DNA from: Frigididesulfovibrio sp031551885
GTDB taxonomy: Bacteria > Desulfobacterota > Desulfovibrionia > Desulfovibrionales > Desulfovibrionaceae
Assembly: GCA_031551885.1 (NCBI GenBank)
Contig: JAVBMX010000024.1
Location: 19,515 to 83,514, forward strand
Direction of reading: 5' to 3'
Length of the DNA: 64,000 bases
Position 1 is the stretch's first letter. Every line of letters starts with the position of its first letter. Both the position numbers and the translations under genes were made by a program. Of this stretch, positions 43,868-52,504 are shown piece by piece. The notes under the pieces are model-generated. The model worked only from the letters and a program-made list of their open reading frames with translations. It was not told where the DNA came from and did no database searches.

Positions 43868-44115
43868 CTGGGGGGAATGATTCCCCCCAGACCCCCTCAT
43901 ATGTCGGCCAATCCGCGCTTTGCGCGGGTTGCCGACAATAGGGGGGGGCAGGTGCCGCTCGTGCCGATGTGAGGTAATCCTTTCACATCGCGGGAGCGCC
44001 GCTGAGGACCGCCTTTCGCAGTTCTGGCTCAATCCCCTGCCAGGGGGATTGGGGTGCCGCACGCGTTGTTGCAAGACGACCTTGTCACATTGCGGGGGCT
44101 GCCGGCCGGTAGACC
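43868..44115. repeat. composite repeat downstream of the second BMC-H gene
   Basis: Same order as at 39766-39990: GC hairpin (43870-43889), palindrome (about 43903-43937, GTCGGCC...TTT...GGTTGCCGAC), an 80-base module (43951-44029) and another GC hairpin. It is followed by an extra, more diverged copy of the module at about 44054-44108. The likeness to 39766-39990 suggests that shell gene and downstream DNA were copied together. Confidence 0.7.
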
Positions 44116-44165
44116 TATGCAGCCCTGTTTGCGTCCCCCAGTAGCCCGCCTCCCATAAAGGCTTG

Positions 44166-44450
44166 TTACTGACCGGCCTTGGGCAGAATCATCTCCACTT
44201 CGGCGTGCGGGCGGGGGATCACATGCACGCTGATCAGCTCGCCCACGTTCTTGGCGGCGGCGGCGCCGGCGTCGACGGCGGCCTTGACCGCGCCCACGTC
44301 GCCGCGAACCATCACGGTCACCAGACCGCCACCCACCTGGGTGCGGCCCATCAGGGTCACGTTGGCGGCTTTCACCATGGCGTCGGCCGCTTCAACGGCG
44401 CCGACGAGGCCTTTGGTCTCAATCATTCCCAGAGCGTTGGAAGAAGACAT
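44166..44450 (-). CDS. BMC-H hexameric shell protein, copy 2
   Basis: A 94-residue canonical BMC-H protein that is almost the same as the one at 40004-40288 from residue 5 to residue 85, at the DNA level as well. It sits between pduL and the active aldehyde dehydrogenase. Two near-identical copies probably raise dosage of the main facet protein. A GGAGTATACC-type ribosome site precedes the ATG. Confidence 0.93.
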   Translation of the reverse strand: MSSSNALGMIETKGLVGAVEAADAMVKAANVTLMGRTQVGGGLVTVMVRGDVGAVKAAVDAGAAAAKNVGELISVHVIPRPHAEVEMILPKAGQ

Positions 44451-44515
44451 GGTATACTCCTTTTCCGGTTTGTTGGTGTTGTTTCGTCTTTATGATGCAG
44501 TGTAACAGTTGACTG

Positions 44516-45961
44516 TTAAGCCATCTTTCTCAGTTGTTCGACGATCAACGCCGTGATGGCCTCGATGTCGACGGAGGAAGCTTCGGTGCGGGCCGGAGTC
44601 TCGCGCGCGGGCAAAGACACGGTGCCCAGGTCATAGGCCACCCGCCGGATGTTCAGCAGGTTCATGGGGGTGACGTTGTCGGAGGTGGAACTGCCGCCCA
44701 CGGCCCCGCAGCCCAGGGTGAACGAGGGGAACAGGCCGGTGGAAAGCCCCACCGCCCCGTGGGTCGACGGGGTGTTGACCAACATCCGGGACACGGGTTT
44801 TTTCAGGCCGAACTCGCGGATGACCTCTTCGTTGCGGGAGTGGATGGCCAACGAGTGCCCGATGCCGCCGTTTTCCAGCAGCTTGATGCAGAGTTCGCAG
44901 GCTTCCTTCCAATCTTCCACCACGTAAAAGCCTAGAAGCGCCGTGAGTTTTTCTTTGGAGAACGGATACTTGGGCCCGACGCCGGGTTCGTCGGAAATCA
45001 GCAGCCGGGTGCCGGTGGGAATCTCGATGCCCGCCAGCTTGGCGATATAGGCCGCGTCGCGGCCCACGATCGCCGGGTTCATGCTGCCGCCAGCCCGCTC
45101 CATGACCCGCTTGACCTTCGCCAGCTTCTCGCCTTCCAGGAAATAGCCGCCGTGAGCGATAAGTGTGGATTTGACCTTGTCGGCGATGACCTTCTCGGTG
45201 ACGATGGCCTGTTCCGAAGCGCAGACCGTGCCGTTGTCGAAGGTTTTGCTGGCGAAAATCTTGGTGATCGCATCTTCGATGTCGGCGCTGCGCTCGATGA
45301 AGGCGGGCACGTTGCCGGCCCCCACGCCCAGGGCGGGCGTGCCGGAGCTGTAGGCGGCCTTGACCATGCCGGGGCCGCCCGTAGCCAGGATGAGATCCAC
45401 GATCTTCATCAACTCGGCGCTGCCTTCGATGGTGGGCACGCTCATGTACGAGACGAGATCCGGGCAGACGCCGCAGGCGTGCAGCACGCCCTGGATCATC
45501 TCCACGGTCTTGGCGATGCAGTTTTTGGCGCTGGGGTGCGGGGTGAAGACAATGGCGTTGCCCGCCTTGAGCGCGATGATCGACTTGTAAATCACCGTGG
45601 AGGTCGGGTTGGTCGAGGGGATGATCCCGGCGATCACGCCGACGGGCACGGCGACTTCCACAATCTTGCGCGCTTTGTCTTCGTTGACCATGCCGATGGT
45701 CTTCATGTCCTTGATGGCTTCAAGAAGCCGCGGGCCGGCCAGAATATTCTTGGCTTTTTTGTCCTGAACCTTGCCGAAGCCGGTTTCTTCCACGGCCAGA
45801 GCGGCCAGTTCCTCGGCCCGGCGTTCGGCGGCTTCGGCCACGGCCCTAACCACCGCGTCCACGCGGTCCTGGCCCAGCTGGGCGAATTCCGCCTGGGCCT
45901 TGCGCGCGGCGCGAACCAGGGCGCGGGCTTCCTGGATGGACAATAAATCCTTGTCTACCAT
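44516..45961 (-). CDS. CoA-acylating aldehyde dehydrogenase (catalytic copy)
   Basis: Oxidises acetaldehyde from CutC to acetyl-CoA with NAD+ and CoA. It is a 481-residue EutE/PduP-type enzyme, probably CutF in the choline-cluster naming. The catalytic cysteine is Cys247 in DNGTVCASEQ. The conserved IPSTNPTSTVIYK near residue 119 and TGGPGMVKAAY near residue 197 are present. The C-terminal 18 residues (VDIEAITALIVEQLRKM) form an amphipathic helix after a linker, a likely encapsulation peptide. It carries the cysteine that the second copy at 50307 lacks. Confidence 0.93.
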   Translation of the reverse strand: MVDKDLLSIQEARALVRAARKAQAEFAQLGQDRVDAVVRAVAEAAERRAEELAALAVEETGFGKVQDKKAKNILAGPRLLEAIKDMKTIGMVNEDKARKIVEVAVPVGVIAGIIPSTNPTSTVIYKSIIALKAGNAIVFTPHPSAKNCIAKTVEMIQGVLHACGVCPDLVSYMSVPTIEGSAELMKIVDLILATGGPGMVKAAYSSGTPALGVGAGNVPAFIERSADIEDAITKIFASKTFDNGTVCASEQAIVTEKVIADKVKSTLIAHGGYFLEGEKLAKVKRVMERAGGSMNPAIVGRDAAYIAKLAGIEIPTGTRLLISDEPGVGPKYPFSKEKLTALLGFYVVEDWKEACELCIKLLENGGIGHSLAIHSRNEEVIREFGLKKPVSRMLVNTPSTHGAVGLSTGLFPSFTLGCGAVGGSSTSDNVTPMNLLNIRRVAYDLGTVSLPARETPARTEASSVDIEAITALIVEQLRKMA

Positions 45962-46098
45962 GAGGGTGCTCCTCTTTCCTTACCTATGCGTGGGTTCACA
46001 ATACTGAGAACATTTAAATTTTAAAAATGTCTTTGAAACCATATTACCGGCGGACTTCCGAACGATCCCGCAAGCGGACGCCCGTTGGCACGGCCGCC

Positions 46099-46132
46099 AG
46101 AGCAAATTAACTTTGGAAAGTTGATTTGCTCT
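46099..46132 (-). terminator. AT-containing hairpin at the end of the extended BMC-H gene
   Basis: AGAGCAAAT and ATTTGCTCT arms with AACTTT/AAAGTT continue to a very small loop (46099-46132), overlapping the stop of the gene at 46131. No T-run follows on the minus strand, so it may be an attenuator or stability element. The AT-rich stretch 45995-46050 between it and the aldehyde dehydrogenase gene could hold an internal promoter. Confidence 0.4.
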
Positions 46133-46508
46133 ACCGTTTTTTCTTGACCTGCGGGCTCGGAGCTTTGGCCGGAGCCGCCTCCGCGCTCTTGGGAGCCGCC
46201 GCCGCGGCCGGTTTCTTTTCCGCCACCGTACCGGGCGTGAGGGCGATGATTCGGGCAAGCTCCTCATCCGGACGGGGAATGACATGGGTGGAAACCAAGG
46301 CCGCGCCCGTGAGACGCCGAACCGCCGCGGTGCCCGCGTCAACGGCCGCTTTGACCGCCGAGGTCTCGCCGGCCACGGTGATGGTCACCAGGCCGCCGCC
46401 CGCCAAACTTTTTTCCAGCAGACGCACGTCGGCCGCCTTGAGCATGGCGTCCGCGGCCTCAACGGCCGGGAGCAGTCCTTTGGTTTCAATGAGTCCGAGT
46501 GCGCTCAT
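46131..46508 (-). CDS. BMC-H shell protein with Ala/Pro/Lys C-terminal extension
   Basis: A 125-residue BMC-H protein: core SALGLIETKGLLPAVEAADAM, then TAAVRRLTGAALVSTHVIPRPDEEL. About 35 residues follow, rich in Ala, Pro and Lys (EKKPAAAAAPKSAEAAPAK, ending VKKKR). The positively charged tail would project from the hexamer and could dock cargo or nucleic acid or interact with cell-positioning factors. It is more diverged from the two short BMC-H copies than they are from each other. Confidence 0.9.
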   Translation of the reverse strand: MSALGLIETKGLLPAVEAADAMLKAADVRLLEKSLAGGGLVTITVAGETSAVKAAVDAGTAAVRRLTGAALVSTHVIPRPDEELARIIALTPGTVAEKKPAAAAAPKSAEAAPAKAPSPQVKKKR

Positions 46509-46534
46509 GGGCGTTCTCCTTCCTTACGGGGCCA

Positions 46535-47485
46535 TTAATGCCGAATGGTCGCGACCGGAATGTCGCGCCGCGTGAAATGCTCTTCGATCCGGGTCAAATC
46601 GGCGTCGCTCGGGTGCGGATCGCCGGCAATCGGGTATTCCTCATCCAGCTGGGTATACTTATGCACGCCCAGCTTGTGATAGGGCAGCAAATCCACCCCC
46701 TTGAAATTTCTGTATTCCCGGTACGGCTCCACAAAGCGGACAAGCGCCGTGATTGTGTCGTCGCCGTCGTTATGCCCTTTGAGCAGGGGCAGACGAAGCC
46801 GGACGTTGTGCCGGTTTTCCAACAACAAACGCAGGTTGCTCAGAATCGTCTCATTGCGCACCCCGGTCAGCTCGTAGTGCCGCTCGGAGTCCATGTGCTT
46901 GATGTCGTACAGGAACAAATCGGTGAACTCGGCCGCCTTGAGCACGACTTCGGGCCGGGCGTAGCCGCAGGTTTCCATGGCGGTGTTGATGCCGCGCTGC
47001 CGGCAGGCCATGAGCAGGTTCGTCGCGGCTTCCGGCTGCATGAGGGCCTCGCCGCCGCCCAGGGTCAGGCCGCCGCCCGAGGTTTCGTAAAAGGGCCGGT
47101 CTTCTTCCACGATGTCCATGAGTTCCGAGATGGTCCGCATCTCGCCGCGAATGGCCAGGGCCGACGCCGGGCAGGCCTGCTCACATTTGCGGCAGCCGAT
47201 ACATTCCGTTTTGCGGTCGACCTCATGCTCCCGCCGTCCCGGCAAGAGACGATGGATGCCCACCGGGCAGACCGGAACACAGGCTCCGCACAGAACGCAG
47301 GCGGCGCGCTTGTAAAGAACCTCGTAGCGGCGCGATTGGCTCTCGGGATTCGAGCACCATTTGCAGCGCAGAGGACAGCCCTTGAAGAACACCATGGTAC
47401 GCACGCCGGGGCCGTCGTACATGTTGTACTTCTGGATGTTGAATATGAGGGCTTTTCTTTCAATCACGCGGGTGTTCTCCACCAT
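46535..47485 (-). CDS. cutD: choline TMA-lyase activating enzyme (radical SAM)
   Basis: Installs the glycyl radical on CutC by reductive cleavage of S-adenosylmethionine. The 316-residue protein has the radical SAM cluster motif GCPLRCKWCSNPE near residue 40, followed by an inserted ferredoxin-like domain with two four-cysteine motifs (CVLCGACVPVCP near residue 66 and CIGCRKCEQACP near residue 97), typical of glycyl-radical activases. GGGLTLGGGEALMQ near residue 138 is the SAM-binding loop. The ATG at 47485 lies at the edge of repeat DNA and has only a weak ribosome site. It is just downstream of cutC. Confidence 0.94.
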   Translation of the reverse strand: MVENTRVIERKALIFNIQKYNMYDGPGVRTMVFFKGCPLRCKWCSNPESQSRRYEVLYKRAACVLCGACVPVCPVGIHRLLPGRREHEVDRKTECIGCRKCEQACPASALAIRGEMRTISELMDIVEEDRPFYETSGGGLTLGGGEALMQPEAATNLLMACRQRGINTAMETCGYARPEVVLKAAEFTDLFLYDIKHMDSERHYELTGVRNETILSNLRLLLENRHNVRLRLPLLKGHNDGDDTITALVRFVEPYREYRNFKGVDLLPYHKLGVHKYTQLDEEYPIAGDPHPSDADLTRIEEHFTRRDIPVATIRH

Positions 47486-47504
47486 CTTGTTGGGGCTGCC
47501 GCCC

Positions 47505-47720
47505 AAACCCACCTGGGGGGAATGAAAACAGAACTGCCGAAGTCAGCCGCCCATCGGCCGCTTCCGCGATGTAAGAATGTTGTCTCAAGCCGTCGCGGGC
47601 GGTACCCCAGACCCCCTCATCTGTCGGCAAATCCGCGCAAAGCGCGGTTTGCCGACAATGGGGGGTGCAGGGGATTCAATCCCCTGCCTGGGGGCTTGGG
47701 GGACGGAGTCCCCCAACTAC
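47505..47720. repeat. composite repeat between cutC and cutD
   Basis: A GC-tract, an 80-base module (about 47528-47605, opposite in orientation to 39873-39951), a palindrome (47623-47658, TGTCGGCAAA arms) and two GC hairpins up to 47715. It separates two genes whose products act together, so the structure may adjust the ratio of CutC to its activase by processing or partial termination. Confidence 0.7.
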
Positions 47721-47732
47721 TCACATCAAAAT

Positions 47733-50276
47733 CTAAATCTCGTGCAGCACCGTACGGCTGATGATTTCATCCTGCACGTCTTTGCACAGTTCCACAAAGA
47801 AGGCGCTGTACCCGGCCACGCGGACCACCAGATCCCGGTATTTTTCCGGGTGTTTCTGGGCGTCGAGGAGCACGTCGTTGTCCAGGTAGTTGAACTGCAT
47901 TTCGCCGTTGCCCAGGATGCTGGCCGTGCGCAGCAGGGTAATCAGGGCATTTTCGCCCTGCGGCGTGTCCAACAGACCCGACATCAGCTTGAAGTTGTGC
48001 ACCAGACCGATGTTCATGTGGTCGTTGGACATCTTGGACACGGACTTGATGATCGCCGTGGGGCCCTTGTAGTCCGCGCCCTGGGTGGGGCTGATGCCGT
48101 CGGACAGGGGCTGCCAGGCGCGACGGCCGTTGGCCGAAGCCCCGAGCAACTGCCCGAAGGGGGTGTTGTTGGAAATGGACAGCGTGCCGTGGCTCAGGAC
48201 CGAATAGAGGGTCTTGAACTTGCGGTGCTCGGTTTCCGTAAAATGGATCAGGTCGGCGGCGATCAGGTCGGCGTAGTCGTCGTCGTTGCCGTACTTGGGC
48301 GCGGCCAAGCAGTCGGCCAACATTTTGTCGTAGCCCACGAAGTCGGCCTTCAGGGCTTCGTTCAGTTGGGCCAGGGTGTACTTTTTGTCGTCGTAGACCA
48401 GCTTTTTGATCGCGGCCATGGAGTCCGCATAGGTGGCCAGACCGCTCCAGACCACGCCGGGCCCGAAGTTGTACATGGCCCCGCCGGCGGCCACGTCGCG
48501 GCCGTTTTCCATGCAGCCTTCGTACATCATGGACATGAACGGCTTGGGCGCGAGGTCGCGGTGCACGCGCTGGGAAATGACCGTGGCCACGCTGGTCCAT
48601 TTGGTCACATATTTGATTTGCTCTTTGACCGCATGCTCGAACTTTTCCCAGGTGTCGAAGGATTCGATCGGGCCCATGTCCGGGCAGACTTTTTTGCCGT
48701 ACCAAAGCGGCACGCCCCGGTTGAGCACGGTCTCGATGCAGATGGGCCATTGGGTGTAGGCCGTGGAAGTCCACTGATAGAGCCGGCCGGATTTCTGCGG
48801 CTCAACGCAGCCCATCAGGCAGTAGTCGCGGGCGTCTTCCATGCTCACGCCCTTGGAGAGCATCATCTTGATGTGCGAGTCGTCGAAGTGCACGGCCGGG
48901 AAGCCCATGCCCGCGCGAATCACGTCCACAATTTTGCGCAGGTATTTTTCCGGCGACTTGTTGTGCACGCGCGCGGCCAGAGTCGGCTGGTAAATCTTGA
49001 CGTGGCGCACCGCGTCCATGAGCAGGTAGGTCAGTTCGTTCGTGGCGTCGCGGCCCTCGCGGGTCACCCCGCCCACGCACATGTTCACGAAGGGCTGGTA
49101 ACCGGCGAAGAACTTGGAGGCCCCTTCACTGGTGACCCACATCATCTCGGACATCTTGATCAGCATGCAGCCGGCCAGATCAAAGGCTTCGTAGTCGGTC
49201 ATGCGCCCGGATTCGATGTCCGCCTTGTAGAAGGGGTACATGTACTGGTCCACCCGGCCGATGGACATGCCGGTCTGGTTTTCTTCCACCAGGAGCAGGG
49301 ATTCGATGGTCCAAACGGACTGCACGGCCTCCCAGAAGGTGCTCGGCGCATGAGCGGGCACACGGGCGTTGACTTCGGCAATCTTAAGCAACTCGGCCTT
49401 GCGCTTGGGGTCGCTTTCTTTGCCGGCCTTTTCAAGGGCATACTGCGACACGCGTTTGGCGTAGATCATCACGCCTTCGGTTGTGTCGATGAGCGCCTTG
49501 TAGTAGTAAATTTTATCGAGGTCGTCGGGGTTCTCGTAGGCCAGTTTTTCCAGGTGTTCCTTGGCTTCGCGCTGAATGTCGAGCATGCCCTTTTTCATCA
49601 GAATGACGTCGTAACCGGGGTTGGAGTCTCCCCCACCGTTCAGGGCGTGGTAGGAGCAGTCGGAAACGAACGACTCGCCGGAAAGTTCCCACAGCCCGGC
49701 TTCGCGGTACTGGTCTTCGCAGAACTCATCCACGGACTTGCCTTCCCAGTAGGGGAAGACTTCCTCGAGCAGCGTCTTCTTGTCGCTTTCGGAGATGTAG
49801 AACGGATCCTGCGGGCGCGTGCCGATGGTGTCGAATTCGTCGCGCAGCCAGCGCCAGGAGATGTCGGGGGAAAGCTCGCCCATGCGGGGAGCGCCGGTGG
49901 GGTTGCCCACGATCAGCTCGTTGTCCTGAATGACCAGGGGCGCGGTTTCGCAGCAGTGGCGGAAGCACTTGGCCCGGATCATGATCTTGGGCATGCCGGG
50001 GTTTTCTTTGGTGAACTTGGTGATGGCCCGGGCCTTGAAAATGGAGATGCTCGGCACCTGCTTGAGGAAGTTTTCCTTCAGCTTCAGGTGGCGCTGCGTG
50101 GGGCCATCCGGCACGCCGGAACCCGTGTGGGCGGCGGCGGGCTTGTCGAACGTGGGCGCGCCGTGCAGCAGCTCGGCGGAGACGCCTTCAAAAATTTTCT
50201 TCAGCGAAGCCCGCTCGGCGGGGCTCAGGTTCTTGGTCGCCTCGGCGAGCTTGGTCGAAAAAGCGTGCAGATCCAC
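47733..50276 (-). CDS. cutC: choline trimethylamine-lyase (glycyl radical enzyme)
   Basis: Splits choline to trimethylamine and acetaldehyde by a radical mechanism. The 847-residue length equals known CutC. The thiyl residue is Cys490 in MGCVEPQKSGRLYQW with the general base Glu492. The choline-binding Thr503 and Tyr507 follow in QWTSTAY, and the choline-site Asp lies in NGGGDSNPGYD near residue 217. These residues separate CutC from glycerol, propanediol and isethionate lyases. The glycyl radical is Gly822 in RVAGYSAFF. The N-terminal 70 residues carry an amphipathic segment (SPAERASLKKIFEGV) that may direct encapsulation. The following gene, cutD, is its activase. Confidence 0.96.
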   Translation of the reverse strand: MDLHAFSTKLAEATKNLSPAERASLKKIFEGVSAELLHGAPTFDKPAAAHTGSGVPDGPTQRHLKLKENFLKQVPSISIFKARAITKFTKENPGMPKIMIRAKCFRHCCETAPLVIQDNELIVGNPTGAPRMGELSPDISWRWLRDEFDTIGTRPQDPFYISESDKKTLLEEVFPYWEGKSVDEFCEDQYREAGLWELSGESFVSDCSYHALNGGGDSNPGYDVILMKKGMLDIQREAKEHLEKLAYENPDDLDKIYYYKALIDTTEGVMIYAKRVSQYALEKAGKESDPKRKAELLKIAEVNARVPAHAPSTFWEAVQSVWTIESLLLVEENQTGMSIGRVDQYMYPFYKADIESGRMTDYEAFDLAGCMLIKMSEMMWVTSEGASKFFAGYQPFVNMCVGGVTREGRDATNELTYLLMDAVRHVKIYQPTLAARVHNKSPEKYLRKIVDVIRAGMGFPAVHFDDSHIKMMLSKGVSMEDARDYCLMGCVEPQKSGRLYQWTSTAYTQWPICIETVLNRGVPLWYGKKVCPDMGPIESFDTWEKFEHAVKEQIKYVTKWTSVATVISQRVHRDLAPKPFMSMMYEGCMENGRDVAAGGAMYNFGPGVVWSGLATYADSMAAIKKLVYDDKKYTLAQLNEALKADFVGYDKMLADCLAAPKYGNDDDYADLIAADLIHFTETEHRKFKTLYSVLSHGTLSISNNTPFGQLLGASANGRRAWQPLSDGISPTQGADYKGPTAIIKSVSKMSNDHMNIGLVHNFKLMSGLLDTPQGENALITLLRTASILGNGEMQFNYLDNDVLLDAQKHPEKYRDLVVRVAGYSAFFVELCKDVQDEIISRTVLHEI

Positions 50277-50306
50277 GGTGTTTCCTCCGTTTGATGAATG
50301 ACGTCC

Positions 50307-51791
50307 TCAGGCTTGCCCGGGTTCGTCGAGAACCTTGGCCGCTTCCAGCAGTATCCGCCGCAGCGCCTGTATTTTTTGGGATTGATCGGTGTCGCCGTCG
50401 TCGCGCGCCGGGTGTTCGGCCCCGGCCGCGCGTTCGTCCGTCAGGTTCGCGCCGTAGCCGACCTTGCGGATGTAGATGAGATTCATGGGTGAGACGTTGT
50501 CCGGAGTGATGCCGATGCCCGAAGCCCCGCACCCCAACGACATGGCCGGGAACAACCCGGTTCCGGCTCCGATGCCGCCGAGCGCGCCGGGCGTGTTCAC
50601 CAACAGCCGGCCGACCGGCTTTTTGAGCGCGAACTGGCGGATCACCTCCCGGTCCTCGGAATGGATGATCATGGTGTGGGCGTTGCGATCATGGAGCAGC
50701 AGCTCAAGGCATTTCTCGCAGGCGTGCAGCCAGTCGTCTTCCACATAGCAGGCCAGAACGGGCGAGAGCAGTTCCCCGGAATAGGGGTCCGACTCGGACA
50801 CGTACTTGCGTTCGGCCACCAGGATGGTCGTGCCTTCGGGCGCGGGAATCGCCGCCCGGCGGGCCAGGGTCGCGGCGGGCAGGCCGATGACGCCTTTTTT
50901 GCGCCGCCCGTCCGCGCAAAACAGAATCGTGGCCAGCCGCTGCGATTCTTCCTCGGTCATGAAATATGCGCCGCAGGCCCGCAGGGCCTGGGCGAATTCG
51001 CGCGCCACCGGGGCGTCCACCACAATGGACTGCTCGGCCGAAGGGGCGATGCCGTTGTCGAAGGTTTTACTCGTGACGATGTCTTTGGCGGCCCGGTGCA
51101 GGTTGGCGCTGCGCTCCACAAAGGCCGGACCGTTGCCGGTGCCCCCGTAGATGATCGGCTTGCCGATGCAGCGGGCTTCGCGGAACATGCCGGGCACGCC
51201 GGTAATCATGAGCAGCGAGGTCGCCGGGTGGCGCATCAATTCCAGGGTGCCGCTCTTGGTGACGGTGCGCAGATGGGAGACGCACCCCTCGGGCAGACCG
51301 CAGGCGGCGGCGGCGGCGCTCAGAATTTCCAGAGCTCGGGTGATGCTTTTCGTCGCGGCCGGATGCGGGGAAAAGATAATCGCGTTGCCGGATTTCACGG
51401 CCAGCAAAGCCTTATAGATGGTCGTGGAAACCGGGCTCGTCACCGGGCACAAGGCGGCAATCACCCCCAGGGGAACGCCCACTTCCAGGATGCGGCCGTC
51501 GGCATCGTCGCTCAGAACACCCACACAGCGCATGCCCCGCAGCCGTTCCGGCAGATGCCCGCAGACAAAGCGGTTTTTGAATTCTTTGTCCGCCGGGTTG
51601 CCGTACCCGGTTTCCGCATGCGACATCTCCGCAAGCTCGCGAGCGTGCGGGGCGATCGCCTTGGCCAGACATTCGACGCCGGCGTCCAGCGTTTCCTGAG
51701 GAAGCGCGGCCAGCTTTTCCTGCGCCTCACGGGCGTTTTCGGCCAGAATTCTGGCCTGCTGGATGGAGAGCAAATCGTTGTCGGCTATCAT
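50307..51791 (-). CDS. aldehyde dehydrogenase homologue lacking the catalytic cysteine
   Basis: A 494-residue EutE/PduP-type protein, probably the CutB position of choline loci. It aligns along its whole length with the copy at 44516-45961, but the catalytic site DNGTVCASEQ reads DNGIAPSAEQ here, putting Pro250 where Cys247 should be. The DNA (GCC CCT TCG on the coding strand) is unambiguous. Cofactor-region motifs such as GTGNGPAFVERSA near residue 218 and CPVTSPVSTTIYK near residue 117 persist, so it is not decaying. It may be a scaffold, a regulator, or a subunit that binds CoA or NAD without thioester chemistry. A C-terminal helix (KIQALRRILLEAAKVL) could direct encapsulation. Confidence 0.9.
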   Translation of the reverse strand: MIADNDLLSIQQARILAENAREAQEKLAALPQETLDAGVECLAKAIAPHARELAEMSHAETGYGNPADKEFKNRFVCGHLPERLRGMRCVGVLSDDADGRILEVGVPLGVIAALCPVTSPVSTTIYKALLAVKSGNAIIFSPHPAATKSITRALEILSAAAAACGLPEGCVSHLRTVTKSGTLELMRHPATSLLMITGVPGMFREARCIGKPIIYGGTGNGPAFVERSANLHRAAKDIVTSKTFDNGIAPSAEQSIVVDAPVAREFAQALRACGAYFMTEEESQRLATILFCADGRRKKGVIGLPAATLARRAAIPAPEGTTILVAERKYVSESDPYSGELLSPVLACYVEDDWLHACEKCLELLLHDRNAHTMIIHSEDREVIRQFALKKPVGRLLVNTPGALGGIGAGTGLFPAMSLGCGASGIGITPDNVSPMNLIYIRKVGYGANLTDERAAGAEHPARDDGDTDQSQKIQALRRILLEAAKVLDEPGQA

Positions 51792-51825
51792 ATCGCTCGC
51801 TCCGTCGCGTCCGGTTCACTTCCGC

Positions 51826-52431
51826 CTAAGGCAGCAAATTTTCCACCGCATACCGCGTGATGAGCTTGGCCAGATCCGGATGGGGCGTGGGAATGACCGC
51901 CGAGCTGTAAACAGAAACGCCCATGGCCTCCACAGCCTTGACCCCGGCCTGCACGGCCGATTTACAGGCCGCGACGTCACCCTGAACCAGCACGGAAACA
52001 TACCCGGAGGCGACGTTTTCGTAGCCGATCAGTTCCACCTCGGCCGCTTTGATCATGGCGTCGGCCGCTTCAAGCAGATAGACAATCCCGAAGGTCTCGA
52101 TCATGCCCAGGGCTTTGCGCGCGCCTTTTTCCCCGTCGTCGCTCACGGCATGCACCGACACGACGTCGCCCACCCCTTTGGCCGGGCGCGGCATGACGTT
52201 CTTGGCCGTCAGCTTGCCGATCGACGAAGCGGCGACGGCCCCGGCCTCGACGGAGGCCTTCACCGCGGCCACGTCGCCCGTGACCATGATGGTGACCAGG
52301 GTGGAGCCGACGTTCTCGTAAGCCGTCATGGCGACATCGGCCGCCTTGAGCATGGCGTCCGCGCCGTAAATCGCGGGAACCATGCCGAGCGTTTCGACAA
52401 GACCCAAAGCCGTTTCACCGTGATATCGCAT
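51826..52431 (-). CDS. tandem-domain BMC-T shell protein, first gene of the cut operon
   Basis: A 201-residue protein with two BMC domains: ALGLVETLGMVPAIYGADAM near residue 8 and ALGMIETFGIVYLLEAADAM near residue 109. The start at 52431 has GGAGAG five bases upstream; a longer reading to 52548 would cross the promoter and operator and is rejected. As the promoter-proximal gene it is probably an abundant shell part. Confidence 0.9.
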   Translation of the reverse strand: MRYHGETALGLVETLGMVPAIYGADAMLKAADVAMTAYENVGSTLVTIMVTGDVAAVKASVEAGAVAASSIGKLTAKNVMPRPAKGVGDVVSVHAVSDDGEKGARKALGMIETFGIVYLLEAADAMIKAAEVELIGYENVASGYVSVLVQGDVAACKSAVQAGVKAVEAMGVSVYSSAVIPTPHPDLAKLITRYAVENLLP

Positions 52432-52504
52432 ATACTCTCCGGTCGGATGTCGGGCAAAGCGCTTCCGCGCCTCGCGACAGTCCGCGCTTTCATAGTTGTT
52501 ATGA

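Noticed and set aside
36305..47720. CRISPR-like repetition because of recurring GC-rich units
   Set aside because: Units are scattered between genes with irregular spacing, vary in sequence, and have no array of equal spacers and no cas genes.
47733..50276. Isethionate sulfite-lyase (IslA), which also occurs in microcompartments of sulfidogenic gut bacteria
   Set aside because: The choline-site Thr and Tyr (Thr503, Tyr507) and the DSNPGYD Asp region match CutC, and the locus has the CutC-type gene set.
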